Source: Apoderus coryli | Lineage: Eukaryota; Arthropoda; Insecta; Coleoptera; Attelabidae | NCBI GenBank assembly: GCA_911728435.2 | Contig: OU452198.1 | Span: 9,334,001 to 9,398,000 of the forward strand | Length of the DNA: 64,000 nt | Direction: 5' to 3' | In this document: piece after piece, positions 53,612 to 64,000 of the stretch | Layout: the number at the start of each line of letters is the position of its first letter | Position numbering within the stretch: the stretch's first letter is position 1 | Made by a program: the position numbers and the translations under genes | Notes under the pieces: model-generated | What the model saw: only the letters and a program-made list of their open reading frames with translations | The model's database searches: none | What the model was told of the DNA's origin: nothing

Positions 53612-54262
53612 CAGCCATGAGAATTTGACAAACCATATATTTAAACAATAATATAATAAATAAATACATTTTTAACTTAAATTATATAACAAGATATACA
53701 TAAATACTGATTATTTATAATAAATGTTCAAAATGATTGGAGTCTAGGCATATTTGAATCCTTTTCTTAAATCCTTCAACAACTTTAACCTGGTGTAACG
53801 CTTCGTTTATTTGCTCCTTGATCTCCTCTATTAAAAAAGTTTTCATTTTCGATGATTTTGTTCCTGCCCATATACAAAATTCAACAAGATTTAAAGTCAA
53901 TATTGAAAAGTTTTTGATGCAGTTGCACTGTGTTTGGGTGGTATCTTTCGTTAAACTGACTTAACAGTCTCTCGAACACCGCATTTTTGGAATGATTTTC
54001 CGCCGGTAACCTTTAAGCGTAAACTCGCGATGCCAGTAAAGCGTTTTTGGACCATTCTCCCAGAATATAAATCATGTCTATTCTTTCTCCTATGGAATAG
54101 GTTCGCATTTTTGATTAATTGAATTAAATCAAATGTCACAGATAAAAAACTGTTTTATGAAAAATTCCCAACTCTTAGGTAAGAATTTTCAACAAACTAT
54201 TTAACAGTAAATATCATTAAAACAAATGTATTCAGTCTTCTCAAATTCTCACGGCTGGCTTA
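53612..54262 (-). mobile_element. Miniature transposon keeping both ends of its transposase
   Basis: Ends CAAGTCAGCCATGAGAATTT and the complement of AAATTCTCACGGCTGGCTTA form inverted repeats of about 23 bases. On the minus strand the N-terminal transposase domain (ERIDMIYILGE, LLASRVYA, AVFERLLSQFNERYHP) is joined directly to the C-terminal end (53,715-53,900: LVEFCIWAGTK, IEEIKEQINEAL, CLDSNHFEHLL). The HTH and most catalytic parts are deleted. It is an internal-deletion derivative of a Tc1/mariner-like element of the same superfamily as the 5845 copy. Confidence 0.75.
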
Positions 54263-55369
54263 ATAAATATTATAATTTTAAAAATCCTTCCTATTATTAC
54301 CAATATGTGTGCCTCTTCCATACAAAATTAAAGATATACATATCTATAGGAAAACTTTAACTTTAATTTTTCAATAATCAAATACGTGAAATCTAAAAAT
54401 ATATTCATATACAGGGCATTAGATTTAAAAAAACACAACTATGGTTCATTTCTTATATTTGGGACACCCTCTATAGATTCACAATATTTTTAAAATGTAG
54501 CCATAAATCATTTTTATCGAACACATGAATAAAACTTTTAGGAAATCAAATGGTTTCGCCTCACTATTCTGTGTCATATGGCGTGAATAACCCTGTATAA
54601 AGCATTATTTACATAGGAATGATTAGAAGTGTCCCCAATTCCTCACCATTCCTTTGTAATAAAATTTCTGACACAATTTAACAAGTCTTGAATAAAGCAT
54701 TATTATTATTAATATCTTCCTGTTAGACCCCTGAGATACGACTATGCCAACGTGGACAATAAAAACTACATCGCGAAAGACTAGTAGTTGCAAAGTTCTT
54801 TTAGACATTTTGCCAATTTACCACTTCATGCATTTTAAAAGAGAGTTTGCGCTGCTTTTCATTTCCCTCTTTTTATTTTGTTTTAAACTATTTTCTTTGT
54901 ATATAGTTTTCTTGAATAGTGACGTTTTTATACATTAACTTGCCTTTGAGAAATAATGAAAAATTCGTTGCAGACAAATGGAGACGGAATGCTGATAGCT
55001 TCGAAACAAATACAATTAATTAGCTATTCTAAAAGATTTTTATTTAAAGGCGATATGAAATACATATTGTTGTGTATTCAAGCCATTTGAAGTCTATTCA
55101 TATAGAAAACTCTACGAGTTTTTTTTTACTTTACGAAGTTCATTACTGCAGGTACCTCTGGAACCTTGAAACAAATATCAATTGAAATAGCATGAATGTA
55201 TGCGTTTTTAGTCTTCGTAATATCAGTAATAAAAAGTAGCATTGTTCCATTTATTATGTGTCTATCTGTAGACGATCTCTTTATTGCCCCGGCGATTCAT
55301 CTTTAACAAGTTGAATGACCGTTCCCACAAACATCGAAAACAAAATCGGTGCAATGACACAATCCTAGC
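54263..55369. other. Repeat copy and unassigned DNA
   Basis: 54,390-54,600 is an inverted copy of the repeat at 31,393 (GGGACACCCTCTATAGATTC, ending at TGAATAACCCTGTATA). The rest shows no gene. Confidence 0.6.
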
Positions 55370-55730
55370 GTCTCCTCACCAGCTCAAAGCATGGCGGACC
55401 TAAATAACGACCAGTGTTCTTCAATATCATCCGGATATTCTTCCGGGAGCCTGACCTGCAGGTGTTGTTGGAAACACAGTTGTCCTTTAGGCATTCGTCG
55501 TTAAGCTTTCGCCTTAGTTTCCTTCCCAGTTCCCTTCCCAAGTCGGTGATCAGTCCAGCCATCATCAGCACTCGTTAAATCCTTGGTGCTCTTAACTTCA
55601 TGTCGGTCACGGGCGCGAACACTCATGTAGTCGATCATATGCCAGTACTTAGACCTTGGATGTTGCCATGTCGTCTTAAACTTGTATTTTTGTCTAAAAA
55701 GTGTGTTTACAATTAAGTTAATTCTTTAGT
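55370..55730 (-). pseudogene. LINE AP-endonuclease fragment
   Basis: The minus strand reads VNTLFRQKYKFKTTWQHPRS, KYWHMIDYMSVRARDRH, then VKSTKDLTSADDGWTDHR. These are the last motifs of the apurinic-type endonuclease of RTE/craniofacial-like LINEs (TWxHPRSxxxxxIDY and the catalytic DHR). After that the frame shifts, and a linker with MPKGQLCFQQHLQVRLPEEY and IEEHWSLFRSAML follows to about 55,370. No reverse transcriptase is left in good shape. The order endonuclease-linker is normal for such elements; the copy is truncated on both sides. Confidence 0.8.
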
Positions 55731-57310
55731 TTTGAACTTGTGTTTGATCCGTTGAAATTAATGTAGTAAAACAAACCTCAAAATGTAAGAATTAACTGTG
55801 TAAATGCTTATTTGTGCAATACGACATAAAGCTGGAAAATAATTAAACCGGTGTCGTTTACACTGTGAAACTTTTCGTTATAAAGCCATATACCTACATA
55901 TATATTTTACCCAGGTTTGTGCGTTATATCCAATAAAAGAGACAACTTTTCAGTTAATTTAAATTGTGATTTGACTACGCGGCGTGCTTTTGAATGCGAA
56001 AGCCAATATTTCCTTTTCAATAGATGAAATGGGTCTGAAACGATTTCGAATTTGTTAAAGGAATACTTGATTTATTTTCCAATATCTTGTGTGCCATTAA
56101 CACATTTTATGGATAAGTTTGAAAATACGGAAGTGTAGAGTGGAATAGTGGGACATATCCAGCAGTGAAATAAGGTGAAAATCGAATGCAATAGTTCAAA
56201 TTATTAATTATTAAAGACCCTCGATACAATCTGGTTTTAGTAAATGTCAAGATATCTGTTATTACGCAAGCTGTTAAAAAAGTAATCACTGTTTAATTAT
56301 AGTTTCTCGTTTTTTTTTGTTTTTTATCTTTTCTATTTTGAGTTATGAACCAAATTTGGTGTTACTTTAATAAAACACCCTATATATTTTTTTTATAATT
56401 AACCCTATCAAGCAATCAATTCTGACCTCTTTTTTCGAAAACTGTTAATTCGGCCTTGAAACTCAGTCACAACGCAAGTTTCCATAGAGATAGATCTAAT
56501 CTTCAATTTTTTTTCGAGATTTAGAAATTGGTAGTAATGTACGAGTAGCTACACCGGATTCAGCAAAATTTTGAAAGTGGTCTATGAAACAAAAGACTTT
56601 GGGAACCTCTGATCTACACCAATTTGGGACACAGTGTACATGTACAATACAATGTTGGGACGTTCCTCATAACTTATCCCGTGTATGTTTTCATTTCATA
56701 GGATTATTTTATTTTTTTGTATTAATTTAAACAATAAATCTACCATGTCAAAGCTACAAAATAATAACCAGAAACATCATTGCACTGATCAGCAAAATAG
56801 AACAGCCACATAACATAAATTATTATTTAAAAATATACTGGAAATACTATACGTGCGTTCGTGCATTATATGGAATTGAAATTTAATTAAAAACCTGCTA
56901 CCTATATTTAAAACAAACCATTTCATAAAAATGTTGCTTTAACTAGGTGGTTGTTAGGGAAGACTACAACAAAGCTTTGGTTAGGGTAGTATTTGTTTTC
57001 AACTGTCAATATACTAAAGTTCGAAAAAATAGCCGCCCCTATAAATTTTGCTTCGGTTATCACGAAGGCTATTTGTCAATCATTAGTTTAATTATTGATA
57101 AATAGGGTCGATAATTTTTGAGACCAAAAAAAATTATAGTAGGATGAAACCCATTGGAAAAGGTAGAGCCTATAACAAAAATGAAAGGAAAAATAAATTA
57201 CGGCGATCTGACGTCGAGAAGGGGAAGGGGTGAGTTTTTAAGGGTCAAAAACGGTTAATCTCGATTTCCGGTAAAACTGCAAGTCCTATGAAAAAAAGTT
57301 AAAGCGCAAA
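55731..57310. other. No gene recognised
   Basis: AT-rich DNA with a repeat border near 56,380 (ACACCCTATATA) and a damaged copy of the CCGGAAG palindrome at about 57,265. Nothing coding that I trust. Confidence 0.5.
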
Positions 57311-58120
57311 GTTGTAGGTAATTAAAATATCTACAACTTTTGTATCGACACTTTTTTCACATAACCTGAAAATGTATGTGAAAAATTCGAATAACCGAGT
57401 TTTTGGTTTTTTATTTTTTCACAAAATTTGGTGAAAACTTACCTTTGTATGCCCCAAACATACAGTAATTTTTTTGATTTAAAATATTCATTTTTTCACC
57501 TTATTTTGAATTAATATCGAAAAAGCACCCTTATTTTCAATCGAAAATTCTCACGTCAAAATATCTGCTTTTTTAAAAAAGTTGGTGTGTTTTTTGTTTG
57601 TTGAAATCTCTAATTTCTGATGGTCTAAAAAAAATATACACTACTATGGTAAATGTTCTCAGAAAATGCAAATAATGAAAAAAACTCGAATCCGAATATT
57701 TTTTTTTCTAATTACTTCTCCATTAGTTTTTGTCTCTTTGATGGCATTTCTTCATCGTTAGATTCGACAAACCTTCCCGATTTTAGTGGATCTTCGAACT
57801 CTTCAAGGCCATGACCGTCTTCGTCTCCAAGCTTCCAGCCCCAATCTGTTGCTGTCAGTTCGTTACCCAGCCAAGTCTGAAGCTGATAATATGCCCTGTA
57901 ACAATGTTGTTCTGTTGCACCTTCTGTGGGTGGGAGATTGGCCAATATGAAAGAAGATTTAATTCTTGCCAATTGGCATTTTTGAAATCTTACTTGGTTC
58001 AGTGTTATATCATTTTTACATTTTATAGAAATATTCCATTATACGTGGAGTTTATCATGTAATGATAAATAAAATTCGTCTGCTCCACAAACAATTCTTT
58101 ATTTATTTATAATATTTCGT

Positions 58121-58170
58121 CAGCGACCAGACATGTTTTGAGAGACACAGCTCTCATCATCAGTGGTCAT
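58121..58170 (-). ncRNA. Hammerhead motif, core mutated
   Basis: Mate of 58,524 on the minus strand: TGACCA, CTGATGA (58,157-58,163), helix II GAGA/TCTC, then CAAAAC instead of CGAAAC, ATGTC, TGGTCG. The G of GAAA is lost, so cleavage is not expected. Confidence 0.65.
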
Positions 58171-58523
58171 TAAAATGGGGGGAATTTAATACAGAATTAG
58201 ATATTTGTTTGAATCTGGAATACAATAATAAAATGTCATAGGTGTTCTCACTTATGATTGATACTGGACTTACCATTTGTGAAAAAATATTTTTTATAAA
58301 AACTTAAATATTAATATTTATATGAGGAAAATACTATTATAACTTGTTTAATTTAACAACATTACACTGTTGTGTAAATTTAAATTTGTATTTATTCTTC
58401 ATCTTAAACAGAATTACAAAATTCACAATGAATTGCGTGTTGCACTAACACCTATGACATTTTATTATTGTATTCCAGATTCAAACAAATATTTAATTCT
58501 GTATTAAATTCCCCCCATTTTAA

Positions 58524-58569
58524 TGACCACTGATGATGAGAGCTGTGTCTCTCGAAACATGTCTGGTCG
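58524..58569 (+). ncRNA. Hammerhead ribozyme, best-preserved copy
   Basis: Helix I TGACCA (58,524-58,529) pairs with TGGTCG (58,564-58,569). CTGATGA (58,530-58,536), helix II GAGAGC-TGTG-TCTC type, CGAAAC (58,553-58,558), ATGTC with cleavage after 58,563. All core positions are consensus; ACATGT would pair with another molecule as helix III. Confidence 0.8.
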
Positions 58570-59248
58570 CTGACGAAGTATTATAAATAAATAAAGAATT
58601 GTTTGTGGAGCAGACGAATTTTATTTATTATTTATCATTATTTTTACATTTATTAATAGATTTGATTAATTGTAATCCATTTTTTTATATCTTCTTTTTT
58701 ATAAAAAATATTGGCCAAATTTGACACATCTTTATCGGCTAATAAAGAGTTGACGATACTTTTCTTTCCTTTTCGGCAAATCCAGATGTTGTATCGCATC
58801 CAGAAAAACAATGGAGAAATGCAACGATATTTTTTAAGGATTCATCTTTGAAACTATTAGATCACTCTTTGCATTTTCTGAGAACATTTACCATAGTAGT
58901 GTATATTTTTTTATACCATCAGAAAGTAGAAATTTCAACGAACAAAAAACACACCAACTTTTTTAAAAAAGCAGATATTTTGACGTGAGAATTATCGATT
59001 GAAAATTAGGGTGCTTTTTTGATATTAAGTCAAAATAAGGTGAAAAAATGAATATTTTAAAAAATTACTGTATGTTTGGGACATACAAAGGTAAGTTTTC
59101 ACCAAATTTCGTGAAAAAATATTTTTTTTTGCAAAAGATAAAAATTAAAAATCAAAAACTCGGTTATTCGAATTTTTCACATAAATTTTGAGGTTATGTG
59201 AAAAAAGTGTCGATACAAAAGTTGTAGATCTTTTTATTACCTACAATT

Positions 59249-61239
59249 ATGAGTTTGCAAAATGTCATCACCCTGTATAATGGGTAGCTTTTCGAACCAA
59301 TGTGTAATGGATTATTTTACTACAGGATGTTTTACATCTTATGAAATACCTACTATTTGCAGAACGCATTGACGTAACTATAAAAAATGTCTTATAATTG
59401 GGCAACTTTTTTGACTTTTAAAATTGATATCTAGTTAACTATGCATTTTAGAGCAAACAAACCTTACATCAAAATCATTTAATAAGATGTCTGAATCGAA
59501 AGCAAAAATAATATCTAGGGTGTTCCATTTAAAAAAACGTAAGTTTGATATGCTACGGGATAATGTAACACCCTGTATAAATGGCACCTATTCTAGAATG
59601 TAGTCTTAATAGCTCTACAGACGTTGCAAGAATTTTGAAAATCTGAATAGTTTTGCCACAGTAGACCATCGCGTCTAGGGTGACTCACCCTGTATAATTG
59701 CAGTTTGTTTCCAAAACTTACTTATTTAAAAGTTGTGACGGTTGAGAATTTTTGGTATTAGTTTTTTCTATAAGTTTGTTTATAATTTTTTAACGAATAA
59801 AAATAGCAAATTTTTTCCTTTGGAAAAATATGTGAGTTAAAATTGAGCTTACTTAATCCCATTTAAGAACCTGATCATCCTATACAAAATTCCCTAAACC
59901 AAATTATCATCATAACAGTAAACTCTGTACATTTAAATAAACATGCTAGAAACAAGAAAATCAAGTTTTCTTTGTTTCTATTTTAGACAGCCAGCAATTA
60001 ATTTTGCATATTATTCATAGAGAAAATTACATTAGTGTTATCGCTGTTAAAGAGTTTATTCCTCACAGGGCGCTTAAATAGCATTAAATCTTGATGAACC
60101 GCAATCAAATTTTGTACAGGAATAAATAGACTGGATAGTAAATTAAAAGGAATATCTTACTTTTAGTATAATTTTATTAAAATGTTATAAGATAAAACTT
60201 AAATTTAACTACTAAAGTTAGTAATTATATTTTCTATAGATGTTTTATGTTAATACGGACACAATAATACTTTTCCGTGGTTTTATACTATAAGTAACTT
60301 TGGGCTTATGAATGATTTAATTTGAAAATTATTCGCCTTACTGATAGCGATGGAAATGGCAGAACCCTTAGACTATTTAGCACAGATAGACCGAATATTT
60401 CATTGATAAATACTTTAAAATACAATCAATAATGCGTGCAAAGATATCAGATTATTCTCCCTCTTACAGTGGCGTACCAAAATAGCAGCACTGTTAAAAA
60501 TCTGACAGAGCGCCTCGGAAAATCTGGCCAGCGACAACCATTGTTGTTACTATTGCTGTGATAAGTTGAAGAAGAAAGCACAGAATGATAATTACTCGAT
60601 TTTATTTAGGTACTTGCAAGGTAAAACTTAACGACAGAAATGATGACGCAGAAAACTTAACTTAAGAAGCTTATGTTCTTCAAATAAAAATCGACCTCCA
60701 CGATACAAATTTAGTAGATTTCTCTAAAAATGTTTCATATCAACCAAACATAAATATACAAGGTGTTTCTAAAAAAGGTGGTCAAAATTTGTGAGCGAAT
60801 TGGGGATGTCTAATCACGAAAAAAACCTAAATTGTAATTTTCCGAAAAGTCCTTATTTACAAAGATACAGGGTGTTAAAGATGACTGCCTGAGGACGATT
60901 TTTTTGAAATATTTTCGAAACGAATAAAGATGAATTAATCAAATGTAGTAGCATATTTATTCACCTAGTTAAATGTCGTAAACTGACATGAAATTAAATA
61001 AAAAAGGATGACCATAGGCGGGTGAACGGGGGGCCCTTGCCTTAATTATATTATTATATATAACTTTTTTTCTTGTGACTTTTATTCATTTTGGCATACT
61101 TGTTTTTTCGCGAAAAACTTAAAGGTTTTCGAGAAATTCGAGTTTGAAAATTTTAGGACAAAACTGGTCCTTAGTACACAGCATTAATAAAATTTTGGAA
61201 AACTTTTCATTGCCAAACTGTATTTCAATAAATATTTGA
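59249..61239. other. Repeat borders, no gene
   Basis: CACCCTGTATAA-type borders occur near 59,271, 59,569 and 59,687, and ATACAGGGTGTTA at 60,868. 60,750-61,020 looks like a MITE of that class. No protein-coding signal. Confidence 0.5.
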
Positions 61240-61463
61240 ATATTTGAACGTGGAATCTAAAAATATATTCATATACAAGGCATTTCATTTAAAAAAACAC
61301 AACTATAATTAATTTCTTATATTTGAAATACCCTGTATAGATTCACAATATTTTTACAATGTAGCCATAAATCATTTTTATCGAACCCATGAATAAAACT
61401 TTTAGAAAATTAAATAGTTTAGCCGCACTATTCCGTGTCGTATGGCGTGAATAACACTGTATA
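61240..61463 (-). repeat. Dispersed repeat, copy 4 of 4
   Basis: Inverted copy of 31,393 onward (ATATACAAGGCATTTCATTT, CCCATGAATAAAACTTTTAG, GGCGTGAATAACACTGTATA). Confidence 0.7.
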
Positions 61464-62068
61464 CAGGGTGAAGTATGACTCAGTACAAAAATTTTAACTA
61501 GAGGTAGAGAAAAATAAGATTTAACAAAATCGCCTTTCAAAAAATTTCCAACATTTTTATTAAGGCTGAAATTATTTTTTTTGTAAATCATGTTAAACTC
61601 CCTTTTTACGACGCCTATGAACGCCTGCCCAACTGAAGTTTAAATTAGACATTAGCTTAGAGGTTATGATACAGCGCCATGTTGCCAAGTGTATCGATTT
61701 CCCGAGCATTTAAAGTAAAAAAGTTATTTAGAAAATGTAGATGATTATGTGACTTCAATCATGCGAAATATCAAATATTATGTATGCTCCTACCTTTCGG
61801 ATAGGTCTAACATGTTAGCCATGCCGCCAATATTTGATGATTGAACTTCCTGGGGACCGCTTGATTTACCTCGTCCACTCTTCTTGTTTAATGTCAGGTA
61901 CTCAGCCCGACGATCACAAGGTGGATCCCATCCGTTAGGAAAACCTCAAAGGGCAACAAAAAACACACAAATGCAAATAACACTAGCACTTCAAAGCACT
62001 ACAACAGCAAATGTTCAAAGAGGCCACCGTTAACTTCACCACACGTGTTTATGCGCTTAATCACTAAA
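61462..62068 (-). repeat. Two-copy repeat with a conserved small ORF, copy B
   Basis: Inverted homologue of 15,525-16,090. On the minus strand 61,945-61,790 reads GFPNGWDPPCDRRAEYLTLN, then SGPQEVQ and ends LDLSER-stop, in the same frame as copy A despite two length differences. A stop (TGA) lies just before GFP in this copy, so the upstream part of copy A's frame is not conserved. Confidence 0.55.
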
Positions 62069-62084
62069 CTACTTCTAGTGCGTG

Positions 62085-62440
62085 TACCTTTTGTATGTGA
62101 TACGGTTGAAACCCGTTCTCCTTCAGAATCCTCCTTGTTCTGAGATATTCCCAATCTTTTTGCAATCTCCGTAGTACTTATGGAGGGTTCCTCCTCTATT
62201 AAATTTAGTACAGCCACTACATGTTCTAAATTATTTTGTCCTCCTTGTCCACCCGTTTGAGCTTGCAATGTACCACTATCTCATAAACGTTGTACTTACA
62301 ACATTTACAAATGTGCGAGGATTAGATTAGGCACGTCCTTCCTATTTGGAAAACGTCTCCGGTATTCCGCTGCCGCCCGATTTGCTCTTTCTTTGCATTT
62401 CCCATAGGTATAATATTACCATGTCTGTTAATTCCGCGTT
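62085..62440 (-). pseudogene. Tc1/mariner-like transposase N-terminal half
   Basis: The minus-strand frames give ELTDMVILY, then NRAAAEYRRRFPNRKDVPN (N-terminal domain), TGGQGGQNNLEHVVAVLN, EEEPSISTTEIAKRLGIS (HTH) and, in the next frame, RRILKENGFQPYHIQKVHAL. At least two frameshifts and a stop. It ends abruptly where the two-copy repeat begins (about 62,068), so the catalytic domain is missing. The HTH is well preserved. Same superfamily as 5845. Confidence 0.8.
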
Positions 62441-62543
62441 TTTCAATAATTCAAATCAATTTTCAAACATTCACAAAACAATAAAGTAATATAATAATTC
62501 AACGTCAAAAACGCGATGACAAATGACAAAAGAAAACATCGCC

Positions 62544-62570
62544 ATATCGATATTATCAAAATATCGATAT
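62544..62570. promoter_or_regulatory. Paired ATATCGATAT palindromes (DRE-like)
   Basis: ATATCGATAT occurs exactly at 62,544-62,553 and 62,561-62,570, each containing TATCGATA, the Drosophila DREF/BEAF site. More ATCGAT-like words follow to 62,880. No gene start is visible nearby, so function is only a possibility. Confidence 0.3.
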
Positions 62571-64000
62571 ATCGGAATAAAAAATATCCATAGTCACATC
62601 GACAATTTACGCTTCATTATAACAATATATTACCTTAAAATTTAAAGAGTATATTGCCGATGATATCGTTTAGCAGATATATCAAAATATTTGATTGGAT
62701 ATACCGCTAGGCTTTGCCAACGATAGCGCCAATGTATCGGATCACACATCGGTATTTATTAACATTAGTGTAGTTTCTAGCTATTGTTGTATTTATATTA
62801 AAAATATTACCATTTTATCGGATGAAAATGTACGATATCGATTGTTCAAATTTCAATAACAAACTCGATCGATAATGACAAAACTTGCATAATAATTATT
62901 CGTGAATGCAAGCTTGTCAGATTTTGCCAAAAAAAGCCATAGTCAATAGGCGCTAAATATTCTTAATTAGCTCTTGGCTTCCAAATCTGGTGATTCACCA
63001 TTCATCAAATCATTAATATCTACGTTATTTCATAATGTATTCATATTTATAATATTTCCGACAAAATATTTGTTTAGTGTAGGTACGTAGGCAACCCGTT
63101 TTATCATTTTTCCACGATTTTTAATATAATGTTAAAACAAACATAGTTACGTGAGAAATTTCACGTTCCTTTAAAAAAAATTTCAAGTGAGGGCGAGTGG
63201 TAGGTGAGATGCCACATCAGCCAATCTGATCTGAGAAATTTGTGAGGAATTTCTTGCGAACATGGTATACACATGCAAAGCACATGCGGAGGTCAAGGAT
63301 TAAAAGTAGCATAATATGGCTCGATACACAATACACATTAAGTTTGAATAAGTTATTTTTTTACTCAAAATAAAAAGCTTAATATGTGTGTTATAAACTT
63401 GGCAACACGTTAGGCTGTTGGTTGACAGATGACGTCGAAGTTGTCTGCACTCTGCACAATAGATCATGCAGGTGTCCCGGGCGGTTATTAAACTATTAAC
63501 CGATATTTTATTATTTTTGTTTACATTTTCGTCCCGATTGGAAATAAGGATTTAAATAAATTAAAATTAAACAGGCATTTTACATTTTAGTCCCAGATAA
63601 GTAAGTACTAGTTTTACTTATCTGGGGTGTAGTGTGCTACCAGCAATGTTTTGTTAGTGTTTGTGTGTTCAAAATGCGAAAATATCGTTTTAGAAGTTTG
63701 CAAAAACGAAGAAATTATCTACAATTTGGAGTATTCCAGATTGATTGTTATTGATCAAGTATTATAAGACAGCGCCGCTACAACTGGCTATCATAGTTGA
63801 ATATTTCGTTAAATTTAAAATAAATCGGCATCAGCGAATATTAAAAAAGTGTGCATTTAGTGTATCTACTTTTTTTTTTGCAAAAACGAAGAAGTAGTAC
63901 AATTCTGCAGTAGTAAAGATGGATTTATTTATCAGGTATTATAATAATTATTTCAAAAATGGTCATTTTCACCTCTCTACAATTGGCAACGCCGCATATA
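62571..64000. other. No gene recognised; one hairpin
   Basis: CCCAGATAAGTAA (63,592-63,604) and TTACTTATCTGGG (63,614-63,626) form a perfect 13-bp hairpin. Otherwise AT-rich DNA with no coding frame that I recognise. Confidence 0.5.

Larger units (their letters stand above)
58024..58639. mobile_element. Mobile palindrome with two hammerheads and a 12-bp target duplication
   Basis: ATTTTTACATTT occurs at 58,012-58,023 and 58,640-58,651 and flanks a 616-bp insertion in the ORF of another transposon. Inverted arms (about 58,061-58,250 and 58,450-58,639) share ATTCGTCTGCTCCACAAACA and both carry a hammerhead. The centre (58,250-58,450) is AT-rich, with no ORF. It must rely on proteins supplied in trans. 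Confidence 0.75.
57712..58870 (-). pseudogene. TIR-element protein with GCDTTS motif, interrupted
   Basis: Upstream piece (about 58,870-58,640): SLKNIVAFLHCFSGCDTTSG, then, after a one-base frame slip, FAEKGKKSIVNSLLADKDVS and NIFYKKEDIKKWITI. Downstream piece (58,024-57,712): LNQVRFQKCQLARIKSSFI, LPPTEGATEQHCYRAYYQ, LQTWLGNE and WGWKLGDEDG. FxHxxxGCDTTS followed by LPPTxxAxxxHxxRxYxQxxxW is a pattern I know from uncharacterised insect transposon proteins. Both pieces end in the codons for KCKN, because the inserted palindrome duplicated 12 target bases. The N-terminal half is lost. No catalytic residues can be named. Confidence 0.6.
57311..59248. mobile_element. TIR transposon with about 370-bp arms and a decayed ORF
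   Basis: Arms 57,311-57,672 and 58,868-59,248 are inverted copies (shared ACTTTTGTATCGACACTTTT, AATTCGAATAACCGAGTTTT, TAAATGTTCTCAGAAAATGC). Between them lies a minus-strand ORF broken by a hammerhead palindrome. The superfamily is not assigned. Confidence 0.8.

Noticed and set aside
1..64000. CRISPR array, operons or bacterial genes
   Set aside because: No regularly spaced short direct repeats; introns and insect-type elements show this is eukaryotic nuclear DNA.

Overview
The window looks like a repeat-dominated stretch of an arthropod, most probably insect, nuclear genome. It is strongly AT-rich and has GT-AG introns. Its mobile-element mix is typical of insects: BEL/Pao, Penelope-like, several LINEs, a Crypton, a pogo/Tigger-like element and at least six remnants of one Tc1/mariner-like transposase family. 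The order is inferred only weakly (beetle-like); nothing here fixes it.

The only host gene I can defend is a two-pore-domain (K2P, TWIK-type) potassium channel on the + strand. One exon (104-301) carries the first membrane helix. The next (4531-4860) carries the extracellular loop and pore 1, up to the middle of the selectivity filter. The two join in frame. I cannot find the following exon (the YG of the TTIGYG filter), so 4861-64000 may all be one very large intron filled with transposons, or may include intergenic DNA.

Region by region: 1-5 kb holds the K2P exons, with an intron containing MITE-like repeats, a LINE scrap, degenerate 138-bp tandem units and a palindromic element with three hammerhead ribozymes. 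5-9 kb is a transposase gene split by a LINE. 9-17 kb is mostly unassigned AT-rich DNA with two decayed ribozymes and one copy of a two-copy repeat carrying a conserved small ORF. 18-26 kb is a nest of palindromic elements, four more ribozyme-bearing arms, tandem units and a transposon with about 660-bp inverted repeats. 27-35 kb has tRNA-headed SINEs, another ribozyme, large inverted repeats and transposase scraps. 36-39 kb has a Crypton tyrosine recombinase and a pogo-like transposase. 40,046-46,734 is a complete, very young BEL/Pao retrotransposon. 48-55 kb has a Penelope GIY-YIG fragment, further ribozymes, LINEs and a miniature transposon. 57-62 kb has a TIR element whose ORF is interrupted by a ribozyme-bearing palindrome with a 12-bp target duplication, and another transposase remnant.

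The most interesting content is a set of about sixteen hammerhead-ribozyme-like sequences (core CTGANGA ... GAAAC). Many sit in pairs in opposite arms of palindromes. Helix I usually covaries, and most copies have a self-complementary helix III, which suggests dimeric ribozymes. Their association with a Penelope endonuclease fragment fits the known link between hammerheads and Penelope-like elements. The palindromic, mobile, two-ribozyme architecture deserves study.
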